A stretch of DNA of 64,000 nucleotides from Aquabacterium soli (GCF_003933735.1 NZ_RSED01000017.1:23953-87952), one strand, 5' to 3'. Positions 52,317-61,628 are shown, numbered from the stretch's first letter. Made by a program: numbers and translations. Notes: generated by a model not told the origin, from the sequence alone.

Positions 52317-52919
52317 TCAATCCGTATCGCGGTAAAGCGTCCGCCGTTGGTCTTCGCCAAGAGGCTGAGGCTCCTGGATCGGCTGACCTGAGGTGGTGGC
52401 GAAGAAGGGGTTGTCCTTGTATTGCCCGCTCAACCGGGCCTTGGCCGCGTTGCCCATGATCTTGAATACACCTTGGAATGTGGCCCAGGGGGTGGCAGGC
52501 ACGGGGCTACTCGCCGAGCCGGTGTTCAAGGCGATGTCGGCGGGTCCGAAGGCCTGGTCCAGGCTGGACGGGGGCACGGCCAGGCATGTGCGGACCAGTC
52601 CTACATAGGCCACCTTGTGGTTGCGGCTGGTGTTGCCGACGGGCGTGCGGCAACAGGTGGCATACCAGCGCAAGGGGCCCTTGTCCGTCAGCGTGATGCA
52701 GGCCAGCTTGTCCAGCCCCGTGGTGAAATTCACGGCGGCGGGCAGCGTGGCGATGAGATCCGTGCCACCGTGGTCATCCAGGATCTCGTCCTGGCGCCCG
52801 AGGAACCGCGCGTAGGCCTGGCAATCCTTGCAGTAGCAGCGGGCACGGCCGCTGGTGGGTTCAGGGTTGACCTGGCCTTGAAGGATGCCGCAGGTGCAGC
52901 GCAGTGGGATGTGATCCAT
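52317..52919 (-). CDS. DUF6151/GFA-like zinc-binding protein
   Basis: A 200-residue protein with a cysteine pattern like GFA-fold proteins: RCTCG near the N terminus, RCYCKDCQAY and TCCRTPVGN. It resembles the DUF6151 group as I recall it. Zinc binding is likely and the reaction unknown. It is last in a long run of minus-strand genes that begins at 56584. Confidence 0.75.
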   Translation of the reverse strand: MDHIPLRCTCGILQGQVNPEPTSGRARCYCKDCQAYARFLGRQDEILDDHGGTDLIATLPAAVNFTTGLDKLACITLTDKGPLRWYATCCRTPVGNTSRNHKVAYVGLVRTCLAVPPSSLDQAFGPADIALNTGSASSPVPATPWATFQGVFKIMGNAAKARLSGQYKDNPFFATTSGQPIQEPQPLGEDQRRTLYRDTD

Positions 52920-52976
52920 GGCTGCAGAGTAGCCGTCTGGGAAAACCGGACGGGCATCAGGGGTAGCCCGGCGGCG

Positions 52977-53804
52977 TCAGCGGCTCCCCAACCACCAGGG
53001 ATGTGGGCCACTGGCTCGGTACCCAGCCGGGCCATGGCGCAGCACTGCGTGCTCGGTGGTGACCGCTGCGGGAGGCACACGGTCGTCGCTGGTCTCGCGG
53101 CGGATGGTGGCGGTCACGCGCAGGTCGGCCAGGCCGTTGGTTTGGCTGGGCAGCACGGCCAGGGTGAGATCGGCCACTTCCCAGAGAGCCCCTTCAGCCT
53201 GTGCGCTGATGCATGCCGTGACGGCGCGTTGGCGCAGCATCGCCAGGTGCAACACCGGTTCAAGCACCTCGCCCTTCGGTACGAACAAGGTCAGTTCATC
53301 GCCCCAGCCGGCTTCGGGGCAACTGGCGCCCATGGCGCTGCTGTTGAACCGCAGGCCGAAGGCCCGCACCTTGCCAGACAGCTGGTATCGAGCCGTGTCC
53401 AGACTGAGGCTGTGGGAGTCGACAGCGACCATTGCGTCTTCAGACACCGTTTGCCGGTGGCTGGCCAGCACGTGGCCGCTGCGGGTGTCGACCATGGCCA
53501 CCAGCAGATTCTTCTTGTCGCCAGGCTCATCGCGCGGGGTTGCCGAAGGCTGGGCAGGGCTCTGCCTGGGTGTGTAGGCCACAGCCGTGAGCACGACGCT
53601 GCGGCTTCCAGGCCAGGGCTTGCACACTTCGGCCACCACGGCCTCTTTGGGCAGTTGCCACCCCAGGAAGTTGTCGATCGCCCTCAGCCATGGCCCGCCG
53701 CAGGCGTCAGTGTGGGGCGCTTGAGCATGGCTGTAGATGGCGCACAGACTGAAGAGGCCCAGCACGGCTGAGCAGCGCAACAGGCGCAGAACGTCGATTG
53801 GCAT
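52977..53804 (-). CDS. Secreted hypothetical protein
   Basis: A 275-residue protein with a signal peptide (about 1-28, ending SHAQ) and cysteines in DACGG, EVCKPW, ASCPEAG and TACISA that may pair in the periplasm. No family is recognised. It sits 27 bases downstream of the small membrane-protein gene and 57 bases upstream of the DUF6151-like gene. Confidence 0.7.
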   Translation of the reverse strand: MPIDVLRLLRCSAVLGLFSLCAIYSHAQAPHTDACGGPWLRAIDNFLGWQLPKEAVVAEVCKPWPGSRSVVLTAVAYTPRQSPAQPSATPRDEPGDKKNLLVAMVDTRSGHVLASHRQTVSEDAMVAVDSHSLSLDTARYQLSGKVRAFGLRFNSSAMGASCPEAGWGDELTLFVPKGEVLEPVLHLAMLRQRAVTACISAQAEGALWEVADLTLAVLPSQTNGLADLRVTATIRRETSDDRVPPAAVTTEHAVLRHGPAGYRASGPHPWWLGSR

Positions 53805-53831
53805 GCGGCAAGCCTCTTGAGCGTCCTGGGC

Positions 53832-54122
53832 TCACGCCGGAACGCCGATGAGCAGCACCGTGCCCGCGGCGGTGGCCAACCAGGCGCCGATGCGCTTGAG
53901 CAGTGCCGTGTCCAATCCCGCCTGCGAGGTCTGCCGGTGTCCGAAGCCGAGCACGAAGGCGTGAGCGGGCAGGGCGACCAGCAGCAGCGTGCCCAGGATC
54001 ACTTCGATGTGCCCGGACGAGGCCGATTGACCAAAGTGTTTCCACAACAAGGGCCAGGTGACGGCAGAAAAAATGCCAGCCAAGGCTGCACTGATGACGG
54101 TGGGGGTGATCTTCAACGGCAT
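53832..54122 (-). CDS. Small membrane protein, 96 residues
   Basis: A 96-residue protein with about three hydrophobic segments (about 8-25, 42-62, 78-95) and no recognised family. It follows the DUF2459 gene by 23 bases in the same direction. Confidence 0.68.
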   Translation of the reverse strand: MPLKITPTVISAALAGIFSAVTWPLLWKHFGQSASSGHIEVILGTLLLVALPAHAFVLGFGHRQTSQAGLDTALLKRIGAWLATAAGTVLLIGVPA

Positions 54123-54145
54123 GGGCAGATGCTAGCGCGGATCGC

Positions 54146-54778
54146 TCAGGGTGCCGGGCATTTTCCCTGCCTGTGCACGGCATCAAGAACACTGCCGGCC
54201 GTGAGGCTGAACTGGGGCGACAGCGCCACTCCTCCCGCTTGCAGCACCGCTGCGGTCCACCGGTTGCACGTGTGCAGCCAGCTGTATCTGCCATACGCCT
54301 TGTAGAACTGGCCATCGCCATACAGACCCGGACCGGCGGCAACAGGCTTGCCGTCAAGTCCGTGGACAAAGGCCTGTGCAATCAACCGGGCCATGCGCTC
54401 ATACTGGCTGCGGCTGACACAGGTTTGCGCAACATCGTTGCCGATCAGGAAGCGGTCGACAGGCCCCTGTAGCCCCACAACATGCAGGAGTGAGCCTTTC
54501 GAAAAGAACAGGGCTTCGATGGCGAGGCCCACCGTGATGTCCTTGGCCTGGTAGAAGCCCATGTCGCCCCAGCCGATCTCGTAATGGCCAGCCTGTGGGA
54601 AGCGCTCGCGCAGGCTGGGGATCTCTGTATTGATGGCCTGTGCTGGAAGCAGCAGCCCCGCATGCCAGCCATTGCCCACCACGTAGATTTTGACCTGTGG
54701 CTCTGCAATGCCATCTGCGCAGTACGCCGCAGATGCGCTCGACAGCGCGGTGAAGATGAGGAACGTTCTCAGCAGCAT
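54146..54778 (-). CDS. DUF2459 family secreted protein
   Basis: A 210-residue protein with a signal peptide (about 1-20) and DUF2459 features: GNGWHAGLLLPA, the EIGWGDMGFYQ segment, and HTCNRWTAAVLQAGG near the C terminus. A Cys-containing TCNxWTA block resembles a papain-like active site, but the function is undetermined. Its ATG overlaps the stop of the DUF4124 gene (TGATG). Confidence 0.82.
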   Translation of the reverse strand: MLLRTFLIFTALSSASAAYCADGIAEPQVKIYVVGNGWHAGLLLPAQAINTEIPSLRERFPQAGHYEIGWGDMGFYQAKDITVGLAIEALFFSKGSLLHVVGLQGPVDRFLIGNDVAQTCVSRSQYERMARLIAQAFVHGLDGKPVAAGPGLYGDGQFYKAYGRYSWLHTCNRWTAAVLQAGGVALSPQFSLTAGSVLDAVHRQGKCPAP

Positions 54779-55224
54779 CAGCGAGACTTGCAGAACAACT
54801 TGACGTCGTTCTTGGCGACGTCGATGTCGTGCTGGTCGATCGGACTGCCATTGGCGTGCTGGAGGTTTCCATCCAGCACGTCTCTGGCCAGTGCGCAGCG
54901 CGATGCGTCCGTGCCGTCGTCGCGGCCGCCGGTACGGCTCCGTTTGACTGGTTCTGCAGGTGGGACGGCTGTTTTGGTGTTTGGCTTTTGAGGACGCAAC
55001 CAGTTTTCTGTCTTTTCGCCCTGGGGCGGGGGCGCTGCCGGGAAGGCAGCCGATGGCTGGATCTTCACTTTGGCCGCAGGGGCCGTGCCGGGCTTGCGTT
55101 CGCCGTAATGTGTCTGCCCTTTCTCATCGACCCACTTGTAGACCTCTGCATGCGCCACGGGCACGATGGGGGTGATCAGGGCCGCAACAAGGCCGCTGTA
55201 GACCGCGGCGACATGGGCGTTCAT
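54778..55224 (-). CDS. DUF4124-domain secreted protein
   Basis: A 148-residue exported protein: signal peptide (about 1-26, ending AHA), a DUF4124 domain starting EVYKWVDEKGQTHYGERKPG, a Pro/Lys-rich linker and a C-terminal helical part with two cysteines (SRCALA, KLFCKS). DUF4124 proteins are common in beta- and gammaproteobacterial periplasm; function unknown. It overlaps both neighbours (ATGA before, TGATG after). Confidence 0.85.
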   Translation of the reverse strand: MNAHVAAVYSGLVAALITPIVPVAHAEVYKWVDEKGQTHYGERKPGTAPAAKVKIQPSAAFPAAPPPQGEKTENWLRPQKPNTKTAVPPAEPVKRSRTGGRDDGTDASRCALARDVLDGNLQHANGSPIDQHDIDVAKNDVKLFCKSR

Positions 55225-55736
55225 GGTGTGGCCTGCTCCTTGAGGTGTGATTGAGACCAGGCGGACAAGGCTTCCAGTTCCTTGAACATGGGTACACCGG
55301 GGGTGATGTCGTAGGCTCCGCCATCGATGAGCGCGGTCATGCGCTTGCAGGTGGCATCCTTGCCGTGCTTGTCGTACAGGCCCTTGAGATCACCTTCTGC
55401 TGTTCGGCGTACCGAGGCCAGCTCTTCCAGAAGCGTGTTCTTGGTGTCATCGCCTTTGGCTGTGGCTTCGTTGAAGCGCGCTTGAATGTACTCAGCGGCG
55501 GCAACCACGTACTTGGTGTTGCGTTGCTGCCAGCTTTCCGCGAACTGCTGAGGGGTTTCGGTCCTGCCGAGATCCGCAAGGCAATCCCTGGCGATGCGGC
55601 CCACTGTGAAGTTCATGGATCCGATGAATCCACTTGCCGCGTCGCGTGATTCGGATGCAACGCCTGCAACCTCCTGACTGGATGCGGCTTGGCTGGAAAG
55701 AGCGATCAAGCAGGCGAGAGCAGCATTGAGTTTCAT
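55221..55736 (-). CDS. Secreted hypothetical protein
   Basis: A 171-residue protein with a signal peptide (about 1-20, ending ASSQ) and a helical mature part with two cysteines (RDCLADLG, ATCKRM). No family is recognised. Its start overlaps the stop of the 37-residue frame and its stop overlaps the DUF4124 start, each as ATGA. Confidence 0.72.
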   Translation of the reverse strand: MKLNAALACLIALSSQAASSQEVAGVASESRDAASGFIGSMNFTVGRIARDCLADLGRTETPQQFAESWQQRNTKYVVAAAEYIQARFNEATAKGDDTKNTLLEELASVRRTAEGDLKGLYDKHGKDATCKRMTALIDGGAYDITPGVPMFKELEALSAWSQSHLKEQATP

Positions 55737-55846
55737 TGAGCGGCCTGCTTCGTTGGCTGAGCCGTGACGAACGAAGCAATGTTCAGCTTGGAGGTCATGT
55801 ATCGAGGGTGGAAGTTGGGGAGCACGATTTCCTGGGGTCGCGTCAT
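55733..55846 (-). CDS. Possible 37-residue protein between overlapping genes
   Basis: A frame from ATG 55846 to TGA 55733 encoding a soluble 37-residue peptide beginning MTRPQEIVLPNF. Its ATG overlaps the RDD gene stop (TGATG) and its TGA overlaps the next ATG (ATGA). This filling of the only gap in an otherwise unbroken chain of overlaps argues for real translation, at least as a coupling frame. No family is known to me. Confidence 0.5.
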   Translation of the reverse strand: MTRPQEIVLPNFHPRYMTSKLNIASFVTAQPTKQAAQ

Positions 55847-56226
55847 CAATTTGCCAGCCGCACGACCTTGGTCCGCGCGATGAAATCGCCCAGGCGGCGC
55901 CGTTGCCTGCCGGCGATGAACGCGCAGTCGACAACACCCAGGACGATCAGGCACAGATTGCGCACGAACGACTGCAGGTAGCTGCAAGGCCGGCCGGTAT
56001 CCACGTGCACCACGGCACTGCGCGTGAACTTCTTGCCGATGCTTTGGCCCCCAGGGAGCCCATCACAGATCAGCAGGTAGAGAACCCAGCCCAGGATGGT
56101 GAGCTCCAGCGGCAGCCCTGCGGCCTTGGCGGCGAAGTAGAAGAGGGCGCCGGTGCCGGCCGCCACGAAGCCGTCTAGAAACTGCGCGGTGAATCTGTCG
56201 CCAATGGATGCGAGAGGTTGGTTCAT
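55846..56226 (-). CDS. RDD-family membrane protein
   Basis: A 126-residue protein with about three membrane segments and the RDD pattern: GDRFTAQFLDGFVAAG (Arg-Asp pair), GQSIGKKFTRSAVV and RRRLGDFIARTKVV. RDD proteins are thought to be small transport-related or structural membrane proteins. It is 10 bases downstream of the GFA gene. Confidence 0.88.
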   Translation of the reverse strand: MNQPLASIGDRFTAQFLDGFVAAGTGALFYFAAKAAGLPLELTILGWVLYLLICDGLPGGQSIGKKFTRSAVVHVDTGRPCSYLQSFVRNLCLIVLGVVDCAFIAGRQRRRLGDFIARTKVVRLAN

Positions 56227-56236
56227 CGCTGATGTC

Positions 56237-56584
56237 TCAGTGGGCGCGCCCATCGAAGTGCTGCACAGGCACAGCAGCCAGATCGACGCCGTCCAGGCAG
56301 CGGATGTTGATGGCTGCCATGGCATTGCCCTTGGGGTCGATGCCTTCGCCATATGGGTGGATGCCGCAGACAGAACAAAATCGATGCTTGATGACGTGCT
56401 TGTTGAACGTGTAGGTGTCTGCGGCGTTTTCGGGCGTGAGCAGCGTCATGTCAGCGCGGGGGACGAACCAGAGCAGCGAGCCTTTCTTCTGACAGATCGA
56501 ACAGTTGCACGACAGGGCCCCTGTGATCTCGCCGCTGACCTCGAATGCAACCTTGCCGCAGTGGCAACTTCCTGTGTGCTTCAT
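56237..56584 (-). CDS. GFA-family protein
   Basis: A 115-residue zinc-binding protein of the glutathione-dependent formaldehyde-activating family: GSCHCGKVAFEV, LSCNCSICQKKG and FCSVCGIHPYGEG supply the cysteine ligands. Most members are not proven formaldehyde enzymes. It is first in the run of minus-strand genes down to 52317 and is divergent from the monooxygenase gene. Confidence 0.93.
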   Translation of the reverse strand: MKHTGSCHCGKVAFEVSGEITGALSCNCSICQKKGSLLWFVPRADMTLLTPENAADTYTFNKHVIKHRFCSVCGIHPYGEGIDPKGNAMAAINIRCLDGVDLAAVPVQHFDGRAH

Positions 56585-56759
56585 ATCGATCTTTGTTGAT
56601 TGGTGCTCAATCGCACCTTCGGAAATGTAAGTGATGCCTGTGCGGAGATTTTTTGGGGGTAACGTGACGTTTCATGTCCTGGCAACAGAGACCTTCCGGT
56701 CCCGCCAGACCCGGTGCCGACCCCCTCCGAGCAGGGGGGCTCTTCGGGTCATCTCTAAT

Positions 56760-56788
56760 TTGACAATGATGATTGCCAGATGTAAAGT
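56760..56788 (+). promoter_or_regulatory. Sigma-70 type promoter of the monooxygenase gene
   Basis: TTGACA (56760-56765), a 17-base spacer and TAAAGT (56783-56788) lie 57 bases before the monooxygenase ATG. The -35 is perfect and the spacing optimal. The region is AT-rich relative to its surroundings. Confidence 0.72.
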
Positions 56789-56845
56789 GCACACATTCGT
56801 TATCACATAGGGCAGGCCCCCGGGATCTGCCCACGGAGACTCCAC

Positions 56846-58336
56846 ATGGCTGAACACTTTGACGTCCTGATCGTGGGCGCCGGCTTGTCCGGTATCGGCG
56901 CCGCTCGCCATCTGCAGAAGAACTGCCCTGAAAAGAGCTTCGCCATCCTGGAAGGCCGTGAGACCACCGGCGGTACCTGGGACCTGTTCCGCTACCCCGG
57001 CATTCGCTCTGATTCGGACATGTACACGCTGGGCTACAACTTCAAGCCCTGGACCGAGCCGCAAGTCATCGCCGACGGCCACCGCATCCGCAACTACATC
57101 CGCGAAACCGCCCGCGAGCACGCCATCGAAGGCAAGATCCGCTGTGGCCACAAGGTGGTCTCGGCCGACTGGCGCAGCGAAACCGCCACCTGGACGCTGA
57201 CCGTGCAGAAGACCTCGGGTGAGACGGTGCAACTGAGCTGCAACTGGCTCATGATGTGCTCCGGCTACTACAACTACGAAGAAGCCTTCACGCCCGAGTT
57301 CAAGGGCCGTGACGATTTCAAGGGCCAGGTCATCCACCCGCAGTTCTGGCCCGAGAACCTGGACTACAGCGGCAAGCGCGTGGTCGTGATCGGCTCTGGC
57401 GCCACGGCCATCACCCTGATCCCGTCGATGACGGATAAGGCCCAGCACGTCACCATGCTGCAGCGCACGCCCAGCTATGTGATCTCGGTGCCGCAGTTCG
57501 ACCCGATGGTGCGGGTGCTGCTGAAGTTCCTGCCAGAGATGACGGTCTACAAGATCAGCCGGGCGCGCAACAACTTCATCACCCAGATGATCTTCAAGCT
57601 GTCGCGCAAGTACCCCAACTTCATGCGCAAGCTGCTGCTCAAGCAGGTGAAGGTGCAGGTGGGCAAGGACTTCGACATGAAGCACTTCACGCCGCCCTAC
57701 AACCCCTGGGACCAGCGCCTGTGCGCCGTGCCCAATGGCGACATGTTCAAGGTGCTGCGCAAGGGCAAGGCCTCGGTGGTCACCGACCATATCGATCGTT
57801 TCACAGACAAGGGCATCCTGCTCAAGTCGGGCCAGACGCTCGAGGCCGACATCATCGTGACGGCCACAGGCCTGAACCTGCGCCTGTTTGGCGGCATGAC
57901 CATGTCGGTTGATGGCAAGGCCATCGAGATGAACCAGCACATTTCGTACAAGGGCGTGATGTTCAGCGACATCCCCAATTTCTCGAATGCGCTGGGCTAC
58001 ACCAATGCGTCGTGGACGCTCAAGGCCGACCTGATTGCCGAGTACGTGTGCCGCCTGATCAAGCACATGGACAAGACGGGCACCCGCATCGCCGTGCCCG
58101 AGCGCAAGGACCCGGACATCAAGACCGGCTCGTTGCTGGAGATGACCTCCAACTACGTGACACGCGCCGAGCATTACATGCCCAAGGGCGCCGACCGCGC
58201 ACCCTGGAAGCTGTACCAGAACTACGCGCTGGACATGGACCAACTGCACAACGGCAAGCTGGAAGACGGGGTGATGGCGTTCCGCAAGCCCCATGTGGTG
58301 GGCGCTGAGGCAGTTCCACGCAAGGTGGCGGCCTGA
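56846..58336 (+). CDS. Baeyer-Villiger-type flavin monooxygenase
   Basis: A 496-residue FAD- and NADPH-dependent monooxygenase. The FAD-binding motif is VGAGLSG (10-16), the type I Baeyer-Villiger fingerprint FxGxxxHxxxWP is intact at 158-169 (FKGQVIHPQFWP), the NADPH motif is VIGSGATA (about 181-188), and an ATG motif is TATGLN. Such enzymes insert oxygen next to a ketone or oxidise hydrophobic substrates; those with the GGTWDLFRYPG region are common in hydrocarbon- and steroid-degrading bacteria. GGAG stands 8 bases before the ATG. It is monocistronic with its own promoter. Confidence 0.92.
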   Translation: MAEHFDVLIVGAGLSGIGAARHLQKNCPEKSFAILEGRETTGGTWDLFRYPGIRSDSDMYTLGYNFKPWTEPQVIADGHRIRNYIRETAREHAIEGKIRCGHKVVSADWRSETATWTLTVQKTSGETVQLSCNWLMMCSGYYNYEEAFTPEFKGRDDFKGQVIHPQFWPENLDYSGKRVVVIGSGATAITLIPSMTDKAQHVTMLQRTPSYVISVPQFDPMVRVLLKFLPEMTVYKISRARNNFITQMIFKLSRKYPNFMRKLLLKQVKVQVGKDFDMKHFTPPYNPWDQRLCAVPNGDMFKVLRKGKASVVTDHIDRFTDKGILLKSGQTLEADIIVTATGLNLRLFGGMTMSVDGKAIEMNQHISYKGVMFSDIPNFSNALGYTNASWTLKADLIAEYVCRLIKHMDKTGTRIAVPERKDPDIKTGSLLEMTSNYVTRAEHYMPKGADRAPWKLYQNYALDMDQLHNGKLEDGVMAFRKPHVVGAEAVPRKVAA

Positions 58337-58350
58337 TCAGGCCCTTTTGA

Positions 58351-58370
58351 GCCCGGCCTTCTGGCCGGGC
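58351..58370. terminator. GC-rich hairpin between convergent genes
   Basis: Perfect 8-bp arms GCCCGGCC and GGCCGGGC with a TTCT loop, 15 bases after the monooxygenase stop. No T-run follows, so it may be a weak terminator or a stabilising 3' hairpin serving both convergent genes. Confidence 0.5.
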
Positions 58371-58388
58371 CGCTCACGCCAAGGCTGG

Positions 58389-58736
58389 TCAGCCGATGCC
58401 ATCGGCCGGTTGAGAGAGCTCGGCCTGGCTCATCAGCTTGATGCCGTACAACTGGCGGACGTAGGCTTTCAAGTCATCCAGGAATGAGGGTTGTGAGCGC
58501 GAGAACCGGCGGCCATGGGTGCTCAGCGTGGGTGCCCCCGCGCTGGCAGGCGGCACGACCTTCAAGGTGAAATCCTCGCGCTCGTTGAGCCTGTGCACCC
58601 AGCCCTCCAGGTAGTCGCTTTGTTCAGGCGTGGCGCTCAACAAAGTCAGAAGCCCGGCCTCGTTGATCTGGACCTTGCCGATCGGTGTGTCCTGATCGGC
58701 GGTGACGGCAATGACAAGAAGTTCGATGGGGGTCAT
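58389..58736 (-). CDS. Hypothetical protein, 115 residues
   Basis: A soluble 115-residue protein with no recognised family. Its ATG overlaps the stop of the MscS-family gene (ATGA), so it is translationally coupled to the channel and may be functionally linked. Confidence 0.7.
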   Translation of the reverse strand: MTPIELLVIAVTADQDTPIGKVQINEAGLLTLLSATPEQSDYLEGWVHRLNEREDFTLKVVPPASAGAPTLSTHGRRFSRSQPSFLDDLKAYVRQLYGIKLMSQAELSQPADGIG

Positions 58737-61219
58737 GGGGTTTTCTCCGTGCCAGAGCTTTCGTGCTTCAGCCAGGCCTCGACGGGCTCAGGCACGGCGC
58801 GCAGGTGCAGATCAAGCTGGTTGTTCGGGATGGCGATCCGGGCCGCTCGCAGCGCTGCCAGCGTGCGTGCCAGCAACTCGCCCCGTAGTGCGCCCGCGGT
58901 GGAAAGGTCATCCGTCCAGGCCCGCACCACGAATGTCAGCGTGCCGTTCACATAACCCGTCATCAGCACCACGGGCTCGGGCTTCTCGGCCGCGCCGGGT
59001 GTCGAGCGTGCCGCAGCGCCCAGCACGGCCAAGGTGCTCGCCGGGTCCGAGTCTGGCGCCACACCCAGCTGGATCTCGACACACCGGCTGCGGTCGAACA
59101 TGGTCCAGTTGGTCAGGTTGCCGCTGATCAGGAGGCCGTTGGGCACGACCACGTCGGCGCCGTCGGACGTGCGGATGATGGTCGAGCGCAGGTGGATCTC
59201 ACGCACGGTGCCCGAGGTGCCGGCCGCGTCCACCACATCCCCAGGCTGGATGGGCCGCTCGAACATCAGCACCAGGCCCGACACGAAGTTGTTGACCACG
59301 CCCTGCAGCCCGAAGCCGATGCCCACGCCCAGCGCGCCGAACACGAGCGCCAATTGGCTGACCTGAAACCCCGCTGCGGACAGCGCCACCAGCAGGCCCA
59401 GCATCAGCACGCCGTAGTAGCTCAATGAGGCGATGCTGTTGCCCACGCCACGTGGCAGCCTTGACTGGCGGGGCAGCTCGTCGCGCAGCACATGGCGCAC
59501 GGTCCGCGCCGCCCAGAACGCGATCCAGACGGACAGCCCGAACACCAGCACATCGCCCAGGTGGATGGACACCTCGCCCACGTCGATGCCGAGAGCCAGC
59601 ACGGTGGCGCCTGCATCGTGCAGCGGCCGCAGCACCCGAAAGCGGTCCAGCGTGTAGAGCAACCAGCCCAGCGATGCGCCCAGCACCAGGAGGCGCCTGC
59701 AGGCGGTCAGCAGCAGCGGCGACTGCTGGCGCACGAGCCGGCGGTTGGCCAGTTCAGGCTGGCCCAGCAGCGTGCCGAATATGCCCAGGCAGGCCACCAC
59801 GCTGGAGGACAGCAGCAAGGCCATGTAGCCGCTGTCGATGACCCCGCTGGTGAGCATCTCGGCGAGCGAGACGTTGCCGGCGATGTTGGAGACAGCGGCC
59901 ACCGCGAGCAGTGTCAGCACCACCCAGCCGATGGGCCGCACGATCCGCCACGCAGGGCTGCCACGCGAGGCGGCCGGCAGCCCCGCTCCGTTCAGCAGCC
60001 AGGCGGTCAGCCCCAGCGCCAGACCGTTGAGCGCGAGCAGGAACAAGCGGTACAGGCCTGCATCGGCCACGGCCGCCACACCCAGGCGGTCCAAGGCATA
60101 GAGCCCGACGGCGACATACGGCCACACGCCCAGCGCTTGAAGCACGCCCGCGGGCAGCAGGCGCAGCACGGGAACCAGGGCGATCAGCAGCGCGAGCTCT
60201 TCCACCAGCAGTGGCGCGTCCGGCTCCAGGGCCAGCACGGCCAGCATCGACAGCAGCACCCATGCCGAGATCGGGCGGTGCAGTGCGGTGGCTGGGACCG
60301 GTGGCGCCGCGCCATCTTGCGCGCGCCGGCTCCGCACCATCAGCCACAGGATCAGCGGGAGCAGCAGGATCTGGAGCACACCCAGCACCTGCCGGTTGTT
60401 CGTGCCGAAGGCGCGGTAGTCCAGCGCGAACTGGCGCTCGATCTGAATGCCTTGTTCCATGGCGGCCCAGGCGGCCTGCGAATCGGGACGCTGGCCCAGC
60501 CCTTGCCACAAGGGTGGTGCATCGGTCTGCAGCAGCCGGTGGTCGATGTCGTCGATGGCGGCAGCGACCTCGTCCTTGCCGGCCTGGATGCGGGCCTGAA
60601 GCTCGCTGGCCCGCTGCTTCAGGGCGAACTGGCGCGCCAGTGCGGTGCCCAGCGCAGCTTCGGACGCATCGATCTGCCCGATCATGTCGTCGACGCGCGT
60701 GGACATCGCGGGCGGCAATCCCTCCAGCAGTCCCTCGGCCCGCGTGGCTGACCAGGCAGCGCGGCGCTGTGCCAACTGCAGAGCGCTGTCGGCGTAAGGG
60801 GCCAGTTCGCGCCTGGCCTGCGCTTCCCAGCGCTCGAAGCGGCGGGTGTCGAAGGCCCAGTGCCGCGCCAGGCTCTCCAGGCGCATGACGGGCAGTTGGC
60901 GCAGCGTGCCCGCTGCGGCCGTGCGCTGCTTGGCATCGACCGGGCGTGCGATGTCATCGAGCGCGGTGCCCAGGCGATCGACAGGGTCTGGCGCCGCCAG
61001 CAGGTGCTTGGCCAGGTCCACCCGCTGCTGGTCTTCGTCAGCCCGGGCCAGGATGTCTGCCACTGCGATGGGAGCGACCGCAGCGGAGGCTGCGATGGTT
61101 GCTGCGGTGGTGTTGGGCTGGGCTGCGATGCAGGTCAGGACGAGGGACAGCAGTGGTGCCAGCGCGGCCATGGCCAGCCACCGCAAGGTGCTGCGCGTGT
61201 GGAGGTGCTCGTCGTGCAT
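58733..61219 (-). CDS. MscS-family mechanosensitive channel, large DUF3772-type
   Basis: An 828-residue inner-membrane protein: signal or first membrane segment (about 13-33), a large periplasmic helical domain (about 40-270), about eleven membrane segments, and the MscS pore and beta domain near the C terminus. Key text is FGALGVGIGFGLQGVVNNFVSGLVLMFERPIQPGD-type sequence (residues about 620-655; TM3b pore helix then beta domain) and VVVPNGLLISGNLTNW. It opens under membrane tension to release solutes. The start gives a cytoplasmic MHDEHLHTRS leader. Confidence 0.92.
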   Translation of the reverse strand: MHDEHLHTRSTLRWLAMAALAPLLSLVLTCIAAQPNTTAATIAASAAVAPIAVADILARADEDQQRVDLAKHLLAAPDPVDRLGTALDDIARPVDAKQRTAAAGTLRQLPVMRLESLARHWAFDTRRFERWEAQARRELAPYADSALQLAQRRAAWSATRAEGLLEGLPPAMSTRVDDMIGQIDASEAALGTALARQFALKQRASELQARIQAGKDEVAAAIDDIDHRLLQTDAPPLWQGLGQRPDSQAAWAAMEQGIQIERQFALDYRAFGTNNRQVLGVLQILLLPLILWLMVRSRRAQDGAAPPVPATALHRPISAWVLLSMLAVLALEPDAPLLVEELALLIALVPVLRLLPAGVLQALGVWPYVAVGLYALDRLGVAAVADAGLYRLFLLALNGLALGLTAWLLNGAGLPAASRGSPAWRIVRPIGWVVLTLLAVAAVSNIAGNVSLAEMLTSGVIDSGYMALLLSSSVVACLGIFGTLLGQPELANRRLVRQQSPLLLTACRRLLVLGASLGWLLYTLDRFRVLRPLHDAGATVLALGIDVGEVSIHLGDVLVFGLSVWIAFWAARTVRHVLRDELPRQSRLPRGVGNSIASLSYYGVLMLGLLVALSAAGFQVSQLALVFGALGVGIGFGLQGVVNNFVSGLVLMFERPIQPGDVVDAAGTSGTVREIHLRSTIIRTSDGADVVVPNGLLISGNLTNWTMFDRSRCVEIQLGVAPDSDPASTLAVLGAAARSTPGAAEKPEPVVLMTGYVNGTLTFVVRAWTDDLSTAGALRGELLARTLAALRAARIAIPNNQLDLHLRAVPEPVEAWLKHESSGTEKTP

Positions 61220-61313
61220 CGATCGGGTGTCCTTGCCCTGGAAGGGCGGCTGCTGCCGGGGTTCCAGCGTACCAAACCTCCGGTCACCCGGCCCGATCCG
61301 GGATGTCTCATCG

Positions 61314-61628
61314 CTACGGCGGTGGGGCTGTCAATCCGAAGCGCTCTGCAAGCTGCTGGATGGTTGCCTTCGGCCCTTCCATGCGCCAGTCATCACAGCG
61401 ATCCCACTCGCACTTGAGCTTGACGCCGTGGCGGCGCAGGCGGACGCAGTCATGGTCAATGCCTGCGTCCATGCCCCAGTACCTTGAATAAACTTCCCAA
61501 CCATCGGCCTCCAGTGCCGACACGATGTCCAGGAAGGTGGCGTCCGGGATTTCCAGGATGCTGGACAAGCCGCGTTGCCGGCATCTCCAAAGTGCGACCT
61601 TCCGCATCCAGCCAGCGATCAGAGTCAT
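61314..61628 (-). CDS. Hypothetical protein, 104 residues
   Basis: A soluble 104-residue protein without membrane segments, with a compact Trp- and Asp-rich middle (DGWEVYSRYWGMD) and Lys-rich strand (VKLKCEWDR). The start may be the second Met seven codons on. No family name is known to me. It stands alone between the channel gene and the PEP-CTERM peptidase. Confidence 0.62.
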   Translation of the reverse strand: MTLIAGWMRKVALWRCRQRGLSSILEIPDATFLDIVSALEADGWEVYSRYWGMDAGIDHDCVRLRRHGVKLKCEWDRCDDWRMEGPKATIQQLAERFGLTAPPP

